Notes: generated by a model not told the origin, from the letters alone. Counted from the first letter of the stretch, positions 39,286 to 48,700 are shown. The stretch: DNA of 64,000 nucleotides from Campylobacter canadensis (GCF_013177655.1 NZ_CP035946.1:1054001-1118000); one strand, 5' to 3'. Numbers and translations: made by a program.

Positions 39286-40525
39286 AACTTTTGGTTGCAG
39301 AACAAATATTTATGATTCAGAGCTGATTAAAAATTATGTAAAGGAAGAATATTCATTAACTCAAAATGAAAATGAAGCTGATGCGATAATTATAAATTCT
39401 TGCACCGTTACAAACAATGCTGATGTAGGTTTAAAACAATACATTTCAAGCACAAAGAAAAAAAACCCTAAAGCAAGATTCATTCTTACTGGTTGTGCAG
39501 CAAATAGCATTGGTGAAAAACTATATAAAAACAATATAGTAGATAGTGTTTTTGGAGCAAGTTTAAAACAACAAATTCCAAGTATTTTAAAAACAAAAAA
39601 ATTCTTTGATGTGGGTAATTTAAATTTTATAGATGAAAAGGTTGTAAGTTCTTACGAGCAGCATACAAAAGCCTTTGTTAAAATTCAAGAAGGCTGCGAT
39701 TTTAACTGCTCATATTGCATTATTCCTAGTGTGCGTGGTCGTGCTAGAAGTATAGAATTAGATAAATTAATAAATGAAATTAAAACTTTAAGCGAGAATG
39801 GTTTTAGTGAAATTGTACTAACTGGTACAAATATAGGAAGCTATGGAAAAGATATAAACACAAATCTAGCAAAATTAATAAAAGAAATTTTTAAAATAAA
39901 TAATGTAAAAAGACTTAGGCTTGGAAGCATTGAGCCTGTGCAAATTAATGATGAATTTAAAGAACTTTTAGACGAAGAAAAATTAGAAAGACATTTACAC
40001 ATTGCCCTGCAACACACAAATGAGCAAATGTTAAAACTAATGCAAAGAAGAAATACCGCATTAAAAGATTTAAAATTATTTGAATTTTTAGCTTCTAAAA
40101 ATTATGCCTTAGGTACTGATTTTATTGTAGCGCACCCTGGAGAAAGCGAAGAAATTTGGCAAGATGCAATAAATAAAATTTATGATTTTCCGCTAACTCA
40201 CATACACGCTTTTATTTATTCAAAAAGAGATGGAACAAAAAGTGTTGAGCTAGCAAAGCAACTAGGAGAAATTCCAAAAGAAATAGCAAAGCAAAGGTTA
40301 AAGCAATTAAGACAAATAATCGCAGATAAAAATTATGAATTTAGAAAAAAACAAAAGCAATTAGAAGTTTTAATAGAACAAAAAAAAGATTCATATTACA
40401 CAGGTTATGACCAATTTTTTAACCTTATAAAAATAAAATCTACAATAAATTTAGAAAAAAAATGGCTAAAAATTAACGATTATGAGGTGGGGCTTGAGAC
40501 AAATTCAGCAATTATTAAAAAATAA
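39269..40525 (+). CDS. mtaB: tRNA methylthiotransferase MtaB (t6A37 to ms2t6A37)
   Basis: Radical-SAM methylthiotransferase. The N-terminal UPF0004 domain (TFGCRTNIYDSE, SCTVTNNAD, TGCAAN) binds the auxiliary cluster, and the radical-SAM motif is CDFNCSYC, followed by GTNIGSYG. The TRAM-like C-terminus is short. I chose GTG 39269 (VKIYIKTFGC, 418 residues) because AAGGATAAT sits just upstream, rather than the ATG at 39239. It overlaps mscS (17 nt) and the next gene. Confidence 0.9.
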   Translation: MKIYIKTFGCRTNIYDSELIKNYVKEEYSLTQNENEADAIIINSCTVTNNADVGLKQYISSTKKKNPKARFILTGCAANSIGEKLYKNNIVDSVFGASLKQQIPSILKTKKFFDVGNLNFIDEKVVSSYEQHTKAFVKIQEGCDFNCSYCIIPSVRGRARSIELDKLINEIKTLSENGFSEIVLTGTNIGSYGKDINTNLAKLIKEIFKINNVKRLRLGSIEPVQINDEFKELLDEEKLERHLHIALQHTNEQMLKLMQRRNTALKDLKLFEFLASKNYALGTDFIVAHPGESEEIWQDAINKIYDFPLTHIHAFIYSKRDGTKSVELAKQLGEIPKEIAKQRLKQLRQIIADKNYEFRKKQKQLEVLIEQKKDSYYTGYDQFFNLIKIKSTINLEKKWLKINDYEVGLETNSAIIKK

Positions 40526-42032
40526 AAATATAAAAATTATTTTAATTTCATTACTTTTAATTTCTTTATGTTTTGTTATATTTTTTTCACAACAAAAACA
40601 AAAGGCTTTAAATTACACAGAATTTAATAATTTATTAAATACAAATGTAAAAGATGCTTATTTGCTTAATAATCAGCTTTATTTTAGTATTGATAAAAAT
40701 AAATATGTAATCTTTGCAAACGATGAAGTATTATCAAAAATGCTAAATTATACAAGCATTGAAAATAAAATTGAATTTGATTATACTTTGCTTTTTTTAG
40801 CTTTAATTTCTGCTGCTTTTTTGTTTTATCTATTTTATGCTTCAAAAAATTTAAAAAATGCAAAAAATACTCAAAATCCAGTTAGTAATATTTTAAAAAG
40901 CGAATTTAAAACTCAAAAAAGTAAATTTGTTTCTTTTGACGAAATTATTGGTCAAAACACCGCTAAAAAAGAATTAAGAAAATTAGCAAATTTATTTAAA
41001 AATAAAAAAAATTGCCCTATTAAAGCCGTGCTATTAACAGGACCTAGCGGAGTTGGTAAAACTATGCTAGCAAAGGCTTTTGCAAGTGAATGCAGGGCTA
41101 GTTTTTTTTATCAAAGTGCAAGTAGTTTTAATGAGATGTTTATTGGAGTTGGTGCAAAAAGAATTAGAGATTTATTTTCAAACGCTGCAGCACTAGCACC
41201 TAGCGTGATTTTTATTGATGAAATTGATGCTTTAGGTAAAAGAAGGGGTATTAGTCTTTCAAATGAAAGTGATAATACTTTAAATGAATTATTAACTCAA
41301 CTTGATGGCTTTTGTGAAATAAACAATGTTTTGTTAATAGCAGCAACGAATTTAGAAAAATCTCTTGATGCGGCACTACTTAGAAGATTTTCTAAAAAAA
41401 TCGCCTTTACTAAACCAAATTATGAAGAAAGAATGGAATTTTTAGATTTTTTAGAATTTAAAAATCTACTTCCAAATAATGTTTTAAAAAACGATTTAGC
41501 ACATATTACTTATGGTTTTAACGGTGCTAATTTTAGCGATTTAGAAACTGAAATATTACTAAATAATATCTCAAACAAAGAAGAACTAATAAAAAGTATT
41601 TTGCATATTAAAAACGGTTACAAAGACGATAATTATTTAAATGACGATGAACTTTTAGCACAAAGTATTTATCAAGCAGCAAAGGTTAAAATAGCACAAC
41701 TTTGTGATGCTAATGTGCTTTATGTTGATTTATTTAGTGTTGAATTTTCTTTTAAAAACGAGCATTTAAAGTCTCTTTCTCAAATTAAAAATGAAATAAT
41801 AATCCATTTAGCAGGAAGATTAGCTAATGAAATATTTTTAAATGAAACTTACTCAAATTATTTTAAAGATGAAAAAAAGCTACAAAAGATATTATCTTTA
41901 TATAAAGATATTGATTTAAATGATTTAAAAAATAAATGCAAAACTTATTTAAAAGCCTATGAAGGCGAAATAAAACAACTTGCAGATAATTTAATAAAAG
42001 AAAAAGTAATTTTTATAAATAAGGATAGTTAA
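40494..42032 (+). CDS. FtsH-like membrane AAA+ ATPase lacking the protease site
   Basis: FtsH architecture in a short form (about 512 residues): membrane helix 1 (about 17-33), a small periplasmic segment, helix 2 (about 100-118), then the AAA+ domain with Walker A GPSGVGKT, Walker B VIFIDEIDALG and the second region of homology AATNLEKSLDAALLRRF. In the peptidase domain the segment aligned with the zinc motif HEAGH reads YQAAK, so the metal ligands and catalytic Glu are gone, although a later FtsH-like segment (AGRLANEIF) remains. TTG 40494 follows GAGGTGGGG and is the better start; ATG 40482 is the alternative. It overlaps mtaB and touches mog (TAATG). A relative (Cj1005c) exists in C. jejuni beside mtaB and mscS. 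Confidence 0.85.
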   Translation: MRQIQQLLKNKNIKIILISLLLISLCFVIFFSQQKQKALNYTEFNNLLNTNVKDAYLLNNQLYFSIDKNKYVIFANDEVLSKMLNYTSIENKIEFDYTLLFLALISAAFLFYLFYASKNLKNAKNTQNPVSNILKSEFKTQKSKFVSFDEIIGQNTAKKELRKLANLFKNKKNCPIKAVLLTGPSGVGKTMLAKAFASECRASFFYQSASSFNEMFIGVGAKRIRDLFSNAAALAPSVIFIDEIDALGKRRGISLSNESDNTLNELLTQLDGFCEINNVLLIAATNLEKSLDAALLRRFSKKIAFTKPNYEERMEFLDFLEFKNLLPNNVLKNDLAHITYGFNGANFSDLETEILLNNISNKEELIKSILHIKNGYKDDNYLNDDELLAQSIYQAAKVKIAQLCDANVLYVDLFSVEFSFKNEHLKSLSQIKNEIIIHLAGRLANEIFLNETYSNYFKDEKKLQKILSLYKDIDLNDLKNKCKTYLKAYEGEIKQLADNLIKEKVIFINKDS

Positions 42033-42562
42033 TGCAAAAAATAAAAATATCAATAATAACCTGCTCTGATAGAGCTAGTAGTGGAGTTTATGAAGATTTA
42101 AGCGGAAAACAAATCAAAAATACTTTAACAAGCTGGATTGCAAATGAAATAGATTTTTTTTATCATTTAATCCCTGATGAAAAACAAGCAATAAAAAATG
42201 CTTTAGAACTTAGCTGCAATGAGCAAAAATGCGATTTGGTTTTTACAACTGGTGGTACAGGACCTGCTTTAAGAGATATCACACCTGAGGTTACAAAAGA
42301 TTTTATTCAAAAAGAACTACCTGGTTTTGCAGAACTTATGAGAATGACCAGCTTAAAATATACGCCTACTGCTATTTTATCAAGACAAATTGCTGGAATT
42401 TATAATAACTCTTTAATAATTAATTTGCCTGGCAAACCTAAGGCTATTGTTGAATGTTTAGAGCCTATTTTTGGTGCAATACCTTACTGTTTAGATTTAA
42501 TTAACGCAGCTTATATTGAGGTAAAAGATAACGCACCAAAAATTTTTAGACCTAAATCATAA
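42032..42562 (+). CDS. mog: Molybdopterin adenylyltransferase (MogA)
   Basis: Adenylates molybdopterin before molybdate insertion, a step needed for the bis-MGD enzyme at 13678-16125. The 176-residue product has the MoCF motifs SDRASSGVYEDLSG, TTGGTGPALRD, DITPEV and INLPGKPKA. It overlaps the FtsH-like gene stop by 1 nt and ends the aroB-mscS-mtaB-ftsH-like-mog run. Confidence 0.94.
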   Translation: MQKIKISIITCSDRASSGVYEDLSGKQIKNTLTSWIANEIDFFYHLIPDEKQAIKNALELSCNEQKCDLVFTTGGTGPALRDITPEVTKDFIQKELPGFAELMRMTSLKYTPTAILSRQIAGIYNNSLIINLPGKPKAIVECLEPIFGAIPYCLDLINAAYIEVKDNAPKIFRPKS

Positions 42563-42592
42563 AAAATTGTTACATTTTTAAAAATAAAATAT

Positions 42593-42598
42593 TATAAT
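42593..42598 (+). promoter_or_regulatory. -10 box for the large exported protein gene
   Basis: TATAAT in AATATTATAATTAAC, 29 bp upstream of the ATG at 42627. The ribosome-binding site AAGGAAGGG follows. Confidence 0.65.
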
Positions 42599-42626
42599 TA
42601 ACAAAACGACATTTAAGGAAGGGATA

Positions 42627-42899
42627 ATGAAAAAAACGTTTTTGTTATGCTTGGGATTATGTTCAATCCTACAAGCAAAATATTATGATGAAGAGGGTTG
42701 GTTATCAGGTGGGCAAAACGCTAGAAGAGCCTTTGTAAAAATATTTAATTCTGCTGGTTTAAGTAATGGTTATGGTAAGGAAATTTTTACCTTTGGTGGA
42801 GATGAAAAAAACAAAGATAACGCTCCTTTAAAAATTAATGGTTTTGATATATACATTTTCCTGGTGGTGGATGGTCTTATCCTTATGCTTGGTTTATAG
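42627..42899 (+). CDS. N-terminal part of the large exported protein (frame-disrupted)
   Basis: The open frame starts with ATG 42627 behind AAGGAAGGGATA and encodes a Sec signal peptide (MKKTFLLCLGLCSILQA) plus about 60 mature residues. At about 42856-42859 (T4) the frame changes: residues after GFDIYI are out of frame and end at 42899. Adding one T would continue the sequence as FPGGGWSYPYAWF, in the frame of the long ORF starting at 42923. The two ORFs are thus parts of one gene of about 1,170 codons (42627-46135). Confidence 0.75.
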   Translation: MKKTFLLCLGLCSILQAKYYDEEGWLSGGQNARRAFVKIFNSAGLSNGYGKEIFTFGGDEKNKDNAPLKINGFDIYIFLVVDGLILMLGL

Positions 42900-42922
42900 A
42901 TAAAAACCCTAATGAACACTAT

Positions 42923-45900
42923 TTGATTTTTGATATTAATTTATGCCAAAACTATATAAATGAAGAATGTAAAGCTCCTGTTTTAACAAGAGAATATACT
43001 CATTTAATCTATACAAATGATGTTGAAACAATAAATAGTGTAAAAAATAATAAAGACCAAGCTTGGTATTTAGCTTACGGTAAGGCCTTGTTAAATTCTG
43101 ATAAAGGAATTGATGAAACTAGATTTTTTTCTCCTAAAAACGCATACAATCAAGTTTATATAACAGAATATGTAAATACTAAAAATGAAAATGATAGAAA
43201 TTTTGTAAGAATTAAAAGCGCTAATAAAAGCTCTTTTGTATGGACTTATAATTCAAATCCGAACGAATTATATAAAAATGATTTAACTATTAATGATAAC
43301 GATAAATATTTTCCTATTTTAGAAGTTAGTAGAAAATACAGCAATAATTACTATTCAATGCTTGCAAAATATAAATTTAAATTAGCACAAAATGAATGTA
43401 AGCAAGAAAAAATGTTTAGAATTCAACCTTTAAGAATAGGAGTTAGAGAAGGCAAAAAATTTACTTGGTTAAAAACACATAAATGTATAGATGATAATAA
43501 CTGCAAGGTAAATGGAATTGATTTTGCACCAGTTCAAGTAAATGCTGGTTATAAAAGAAAAGAGCTTAGCTATGAACAAAAAGTAAGTGCAATGCAGCCA
43601 TACAAGATTGACTTTTTTGATGATAAAAGCTTTGGTACAAAAACTTATTGTTATACAAATACTGATACAAGTACTGAAGAATGCACCACAGGTATAAAAA
43701 CTAATGAAAATCAAATTTTTGAAAGCGGTACTAGATATTTTTTTGATAGTATTAGAAATGGTGGCTCTGATGAATTAGTATTTTATGTAATTCAAGCTGC
43801 AAATCCTAATGGAAAAGATTGTACAACAGATGTACAAAAAGTACTATCAAGCGCATATAACGATGAAAATTACAGTGAAGAATTTGGCTATACCGATAAC
43901 TTTAAACCAAGCTTTCAAAATACAAAAGCAGGTAATGATATTTATACAATACTTGAAAATCAAAGTATTTTATTAAGGCTTGATTTTGGTATTTATAATG
44001 ATATTAACCCAGTGCAAACTCACAATAAAGATAAGCTAGAAAGCAGAAGTTACATAGCATTTTCTTTAAATAATTATGAAAAATTTAACTCATCAAATGG
44101 TGAAAAAAATCAAATAGAATTTTATGATGAAAAAGCTAATTTAATTACGCCAACAACTTGCACAAATAGTTATGGTATGAGTGTTGATTGTGATAATTTA
44201 TTGCTTTATCCATTACAAAGTGGGACCTTTAAAATTAAAAATGTTAAGGCAGCACAAGAAGCTTTAAGAAAATTTCAAATAAGCATTGCGAATTTAGATA
44301 AAAACAATAATCTTACTGCTATAGAAAATAAAGAAGAATTAAAACATAGCGAAATAAGTATTAGACCAGCAAAAACAAATTTTAATGAAAATGATATTGC
44401 AAACCAAGAAATGCAATTTATCAATAATAATGATATTAATACAAAGATAAATAGAACAATATTAAATAGCTATATAAAACCAAATAAAAACAATTCAAAC
44501 CAATTTATTGTTGGTAATATTTTTGAGCATTTTGTTTTTCAAGGTGTTAAATATTTTATTCCAGTTACAAGCAATGCTAATCAAACAGGTAATTCGCAAC
44601 TAGCCGATATGTTAAATTTAAATAATATATTTTTTTATTTAAATCCTATTGAGCCTGAACTTGCTATTTTAGATAGTACATTGCAAGAATATTACAAAGC
44701 TTCAAAACAAGATGCAAACAATCATTGTAGAGCTTATGATTATCCTTTAACTAAAGAAGAGGCAAATAAAAGTATTGAAGGTAAAATAGCTTGCCAAACT
44801 CCAAGTAGTTTTTTTAAACTAAAAATGCAAAAGCTAGATACAAAAATTAATTTATCTCAAAATATTCATAAAGATGCACAAATAAATGCAGTTATTATTG
44901 ATAATATAGATAATTATTCTTTAAGAAATAAATTTTCAATTAATAGTGTAAAAAACAACAAAGTAAGCATAGCAACCGATTACACAAACTACACAGAAGC
45001 AAGTGTGATTAATAATTTTACTGCAGAATTTCCTATTGATTTTTCATCAAGCAATATTGATGTAAATAACTTTTTAGTGCTTAATTGTGCAAGTGCAAAA
45101 AATAGTAATTGTAGAAATGATAATCTAGCAAATCTTAAAGGTACAACAAAAATTAATGATAAAAGCATAAAATTTAGTATAGATATTAACGAGCTAAACG
45201 CTCCTTTTGTAAAGGTTTTAAAAGAATACTGCAACGAATTTGCTTGCTATAATTTTGCTCAAAATGATACTGAATATAAAAAAACTTTTGGCTTAAATAC
45301 TTATTATAAAGATAATAAAACTATAGTAAGTGATGATGATTACAAAGATAGTGCTTACGCTACTTTAGGTGTAATAAATAATACTTATGATAGCACTAGA
45401 ACAAACCCAAAATATACTTATCCAAAAGATTATTTTGCTTTTGCTAATCTTATAACTTATTGTTCAAATGGTATAAATAAAACAAAAAATACTTGCAATG
45501 AATCAGGCAAAAGTACAAAAGAATTTGAAATGAGCGTTGATACTAGTAAGGCAGCTTTTAATTATAACTTAAATAAAACAAAGCTAGAAGCTTTATATCA
45601 CGAAAATAAAATTCCACAAAAAAATGTAATTAAATTCATAAAACCTCAAATTATGATTAATGACCAAAGAATGCTAGTTTCTACAAAGCAAATTTATAAA
45701 TGTGGTGCCTTTGAAACAGTTGCTAATGCAAATGAAATTAATATATATAGTTGCGATATTAATCTTTCATACTATGATAAAGCAGCTAGAAAAATCAATA
45801 TTTTTGTATTAGAAAAGGACGCAAGTTATAGCAATCCTTTATGCTTTCAAGGAGATAAAAAGGATATAAAAGCTAATAAAACTTGCTATTCATTGTTTGG

Positions 45901-46135
45901 TAGTACTGAAAAATATTTTGGTTTTGAAAATACAGCTAATCCTATCAAACTTAATTCTGATTATGGTTTAGATATTAAAGTAAATAGCTTTACTGATTAT
46001 AAAAGCGACCCTTTAATTACTATATCAACAAAAGGAAGTAAAAGCGAAAATTCACAATATATAAAAGATACAGTTCATTGTTTTGGTGGAGAGTTAAATT
46101 GTGATTCAAGTTTTACAGTGCAATTTGTAAAATAG
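42923..46135 (+). CDS. Very large cysteine-containing exported protein, unknown family (main body)
   Basis: The long frame is open from about 42857 and has no start or ribosome-binding site of its own, so it is the continuation of the 42627 frame. The body of about 1,090 residues has no membrane helix, is rich in Asn, Lys, Tyr and Thr, and contains many spaced cysteines, often in close pairs (HKCIDDNNC, CYNF after CNEFAC, SAKNSNC, FGGELNC), suggesting disulfide bonds in the periplasm or on the surface. There are no RTX repeats, autotransporter barrel or C-terminal anchor that I can see. Possible roles are surface adhesin or pilus-tip-like protein, but this is a guess; I do not recognise the family. 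Confidence 0.72.
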   Translation: MIFDINLCQNYINEECKAPVLTREYTHLIYTNDVETINSVKNNKDQAWYLAYGKALLNSDKGIDETRFFSPKNAYNQVYITEYVNTKNENDRNFVRIKSANKSSFVWTYNSNPNELYKNDLTINDNDKYFPILEVSRKYSNNYYSMLAKYKFKLAQNECKQEKMFRIQPLRIGVREGKKFTWLKTHKCIDDNNCKVNGIDFAPVQVNAGYKRKELSYEQKVSAMQPYKIDFFDDKSFGTKTYCYTNTDTSTEECTTGIKTNENQIFESGTRYFFDSIRNGGSDELVFYVIQAANPNGKDCTTDVQKVLSSAYNDENYSEEFGYTDNFKPSFQNTKAGNDIYTILENQSILLRLDFGIYNDINPVQTHNKDKLESRSYIAFSLNNYEKFNSSNGEKNQIEFYDEKANLITPTTCTNSYGMSVDCDNLLLYPLQSGTFKIKNVKAAQEALRKFQISIANLDKNNNLTAIENKEELKHSEISIRPAKTNFNENDIANQEMQFINNNDINTKINRTILNSYIKPNKNNSNQFIVGNIFEHFVFQGVKYFIPVTSNANQTGNSQLADMLNLNNIFFYLNPIEPELAILDSTLQEYYKASKQDANNHCRAYDYPLTKEEANKSIEGKIACQTPSSFFKLKMQKLDTKINLSQNIHKDAQINAVIIDNIDNYSLRNKFSINSVKNNKVSIATDYTNYTEASVINNFTAEFPIDFSSSNIDVNNFLVLNCASAKNSNCRNDNLANLKGTTKINDKSIKFSIDINELNAPFVKVLKEYCNEFACYNFAQNDTEYKKTFGLNTYYKDNKTIVSDDDYKDSAYATLGVINNTYDSTRTNPKYTYPKDYFAFANLITYCSNGINKTKNTCNESGKSTKEFEMSVDTSKAAFNYNLNKTKLEALYHENKIPQKNVIKFIKPQIMINDQRMLVSTKQIYKCGAFETVANANEINIYSCDINLSYYDKAARKINIFVLEKDASYSNPLCFQGDKKDIKANKTCYSLFGSTEKYFGFENTANPIKLNSDYGLDIKVNSFTDYKSDPLITISTKGSKSENSQYIKDTVHCFGGELNCDSSFTVQFVK

Positions 46136-46147
46136 TAATTACAATTT

Positions 46148-46153
46148 TATAAT
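46148..46153 (+). promoter_or_regulatory. -10 box for the YbdD-like gene
   Basis: TATAAT in TTTTATAATACT, 34 bp before the ATG at 46187. The ribosome-binding site AAAGGAGAAAG follows. Confidence 0.65.
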
Positions 46154-46186
46154 ACTATTTAATAAATTATAGAAAGGAGAAAGAAA

Positions 46187-46339
46187 ATGGGTTTTTTTGA
46201 TAAGCTAAAAGCTGCTTGTGGTGTGCCTAATTATGAAGATTATTTAAAAGAATTTCAAAAAAATAATCCTGATAAAACACCTTTAAGCAAAGAAGAATTT
46301 TTAAAAGAGCAAAAAGAAAAAATGAATCAATCTTGTTGA
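46187..46339 (+). CDS. YbdD/YjiX-family small protein (orphan, not beside cstA)
   Basis: A 50-residue protein starting MGFFDKLKAACGVPNYEDYL and ending MNQSC. It matches the YbdD/YjiX pattern: helix, G(V/M)P(D/N)Y..Y, a short NPDKTPLSKEEFL segment and a C-terminal cysteine. Members are normally encoded directly beside the peptide/pyruvate transporters CstA or YjiY (BtsT). Here the gene stands alone with its own promoter, ribosome-binding site (AAAGGAG) and terminator, and the next gene is an OPT-family transporter. Length (usually 60-70) is slightly short. Confidence 0.82.
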   Translation: MGFFDKLKAACGVPNYEDYLKEFQKNNPDKTPLSKEEFLKEQKEKMNQSC

Positions 46340-46376
46340 GGATAATTAGAAGCTAGTTTTAGCTTAAACACCATTT

Positions 46377-46396
46377 TGCAAGGATTTTTCCTTGCA
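46377..46396 (+). terminator. Hairpin after the YbdD-like gene
   Basis: Perfect 8-bp stem TGCAAGGA/TCCTTGCA with a TTTT loop, followed by TATTATTAATATCC. No long T-run, so termination may be partial. Confidence 0.62.
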
Positions 46397-46722
46397 TATT
46401 ATTAATATCCTTTTAATCATAATTATATAAAACAACCACTATACGCTAAAAAATAAACACAAATACTTAATATCCAACGCAGTTAATTTTATAAAAAATA
46501 TTAATTTTTGCATTATTAAAAATCTTTTTTTAAGTACTTATTGCTAGTAATAATTTATTTTTACACTAACACTAAATAAAATATACTAAATATAAAGTTA
46601 AAGTATTTTTACTTGTATTTATTATTGTATAAGTAATAATATTATTTGCCGTATCTTTTACCTAATTTTAACCTTTTTTTGTATTATTTTAGCTTTTTTT
46701 AAATTATTCTTTAGGGGCTATT
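46397..46722. other. AT-rich intergenic region before the OPT gene
   Basis: About 325 bp with no ORF I can support on either strand. It probably holds the OPT promoter near its right end (TATTATTTTAG) and the ribosome-binding site TTTAGGGGC before ATG 46723. Long A/T runs; nothing else recognised. Confidence 0.45.
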
Positions 46723-48699
46723 ATGCAAAAAGAACAAAAATTACCCGAACTAAGTTTTAGGGCTTTGCTTTTAGGAAGCGTTTTAACAATAATTTTTACC
46801 GCTTCTAATGTTTATTTAGGCTTAAAGGTTGGTCTTACCTTCTCTTCATCAATTCCTGCAGTTATTATTTCTATGGCTGTTTTGTCAATGTTTAAAAACT
46901 CAAATATACTTGAAAACAACATAGTGCAAACAGAGGTTTCTGCAGCTGGAACCTTATCTGCTGTTATTTTTGTAATTCCTGGTCTGTTTATGTGCGGATA
47001 TTGGAGTGAATTTCCTATGTGGCAAAGTTTTATGATTTGTTTATGTGGTGGAACTTTAGGTGTATTATTTACTATTCCTTTAAGAAGGGTAATGGTAAAT
47101 AAAAGCAAACTTAGCTATCCTGAAGGAAGAGCTGCTGCTGAAATACTAAAACTATCAAATGACTTAAATGCAGGGGAAAAAAGCAAAGAAGGCTTAAAAG
47201 AACTTAGTTTAGCTGCTTTATTTTCTGCTTTAATGAGTATTTTTAGCAGTGCATTTAAAATAGTAGCTTCTCAAAGCAATGTGGCTTTTATGCTAAACAA
47301 AATGAGCTTTGCGATATCAATAGGCTATTCTTTTGCCTTAGTTGGGGCTGGATATATAGTAGGTTTAGCAGGTTGCCTTGCTTTGCTTGTTGGTATGATA
47401 TTAGCTTGGGGAATTTTTACACCTTACTTATCAAGCTTTGCTGATATGAAAGATTACTCTGATGCTTACTCGCTTGCAACCAATATATGGGCTTTAAAAG
47501 TTAGATTAATAGGCACAGGTGCAATAGCTATTGCAGCGCTTTGGACTTTAATAAAATTATTAAAACCAGTTTTTATTGGTATGCAAGAAGTATTTAAAAA
47601 TGCAAAAATAAGCTCTAATGAGAAAAATCATTTAGATACGGATATGTCCTTAAAAAGTATAATGATTTTATTTGTATTAATTTGCATTGGACTTTTTATT
47701 ACCTTTTTTTCTTTTGTTAGCGATGCAAAACTTAGTCTTTATTTAGAACTTATTTTATCTTTAACAGGTACCCTACTTGCTATTTTTATTGGCTTTTTTG
47801 TTGCAGCAGCTTGTGGTTATATGGCTGGGCTTGTTGGTTCGTCTTCAAGTCCAATATCAGGTATTGGATTGATTGCTATTATTGCTTCTTCTTTAACTAT
47901 ATTATTTATTGGTTCAAATCATAATATTTTTGCAAGCGAAGAATTATCAAAATTTGCAATTGCTTTAAGTATTTTTATAACCAGTGTTGTTTTAGGAGTA
48001 GCAGCAATATCTAATGATAATTTACAAGACTTAAAAACAGGTCAATTAGTAGGTGCAAGTCCTAAAAAACAACAAATAGCATTACTTATTGGTTGCTTTT
48101 TTGGTTCTTTGGTGATTACTCCTGTTTTAAATCTTTTGTATAAAGCTTATGGCTTTGTAGGTGCAATGCCAAAAGAAGGAATGGACTTAAATCAAACACT
48201 AGCAGCACCACAAGCTAATCTTATGAGCACAATTGCACAAGGAATTTTTCACAATAACATTGATTATAAATATATACTTTTTGGCGTTTTTATTGGTGTT
48301 ATAGTTATTATTATTGATATAATTTTAAAAAATAAATTCAAACTTTCTTTAGCACCATTAGCAGTTGGAATAGGAATTTATCTTCCGCCTTCAGTAAATG
48401 TAGCGCTTGTAATTGGTGGTTTTGTGCAATATTTTGTTTTTAGATATCTTAAAAATAAGCACGATGATAATAGCTTAAAGCAAAAAGAACAAAAAGGAAT
48501 TTTATTTGCGTCTGGATTAATAGTTGGTGAAAGCATAATAGGAGTTATTATTGCTGCTATTACTGTATTTTCTGTTAGTAATGGCGGTAGCGATAGCCCA
48601 TTAAAAATAAATTTTACTTTAATAAATAATGAGCTTTTGGCTTTAATATTATTTGTATTATTGCTTGTTGTATTTGTTAAAAGACTAATAAAAAACTAA
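46723..48699 (+). CDS. OPT-family oligopeptide transporter
   Basis: A 658-residue inner-membrane protein with about 14-16 predicted helices of the oligopeptide-transporter superfamily. Typical segments are SFRALLLGSVLTIIFTASNVYLGL at the N-terminus, ISMAVL, SAAGTLSAVIFVIPGL, SYPEGRAAAEILK, GLVGSSSSPISGIG, DNLQDLKTGQLVGASP and FGVFIGVIV. Bacterial members import short peptides, proton-coupled; metal-siderophore substrates are known elsewhere in the family. C. jejuni has a homologue (Cj0204). It is followed by a strong terminator. Confidence 0.92.
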   Translation: MQKEQKLPELSFRALLLGSVLTIIFTASNVYLGLKVGLTFSSSIPAVIISMAVLSMFKNSNILENNIVQTEVSAAGTLSAVIFVIPGLFMCGYWSEFPMWQSFMICLCGGTLGVLFTIPLRRVMVNKSKLSYPEGRAAAEILKLSNDLNAGEKSKEGLKELSLAALFSALMSIFSSAFKIVASQSNVAFMLNKMSFAISIGYSFALVGAGYIVGLAGCLALLVGMILAWGIFTPYLSSFADMKDYSDAYSLATNIWALKVRLIGTGAIAIAALWTLIKLLKPVFIGMQEVFKNAKISSNEKNHLDTDMSLKSIMILFVLICIGLFITFFSFVSDAKLSLYLELILSLTGTLLAIFIGFFVAAACGYMAGLVGSSSSPISGIGLIAIIASSLTILFIGSNHNIFASEELSKFAIALSIFITSVVLGVAAISNDNLQDLKTGQLVGASPKKQQIALLIGCFFGSLVITPVLNLLYKAYGFVGAMPKEGMDLNQTLAAPQANLMSTIAQGIFHNNIDYKYILFGVFIGVIVIIIDIILKNKFKLSLAPLAVGIGIYLPPSVNVALVIGGFVQYFVFRYLKNKHDDNSLKQKEQKGILFASGLIVGESIIGVIIAAITVFSVSNGGSDSPLKINFTLINNELLALILFVLLLVVFVKRLIKN

Positions 48700-48700
48700 T

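Noticed and set aside
43469-43714. Antisense open frames within large genes
   Set aside because: They are in AT-rich coding DNA, lack ribosome-binding sites and mirror the codon pattern of the real gene.
42627-46135. Large exported protein as substrate of the type I exporter
   Set aside because: It has a Sec signal peptide and no RTX repeats or C-terminal secretion signal, and is not in the operon.
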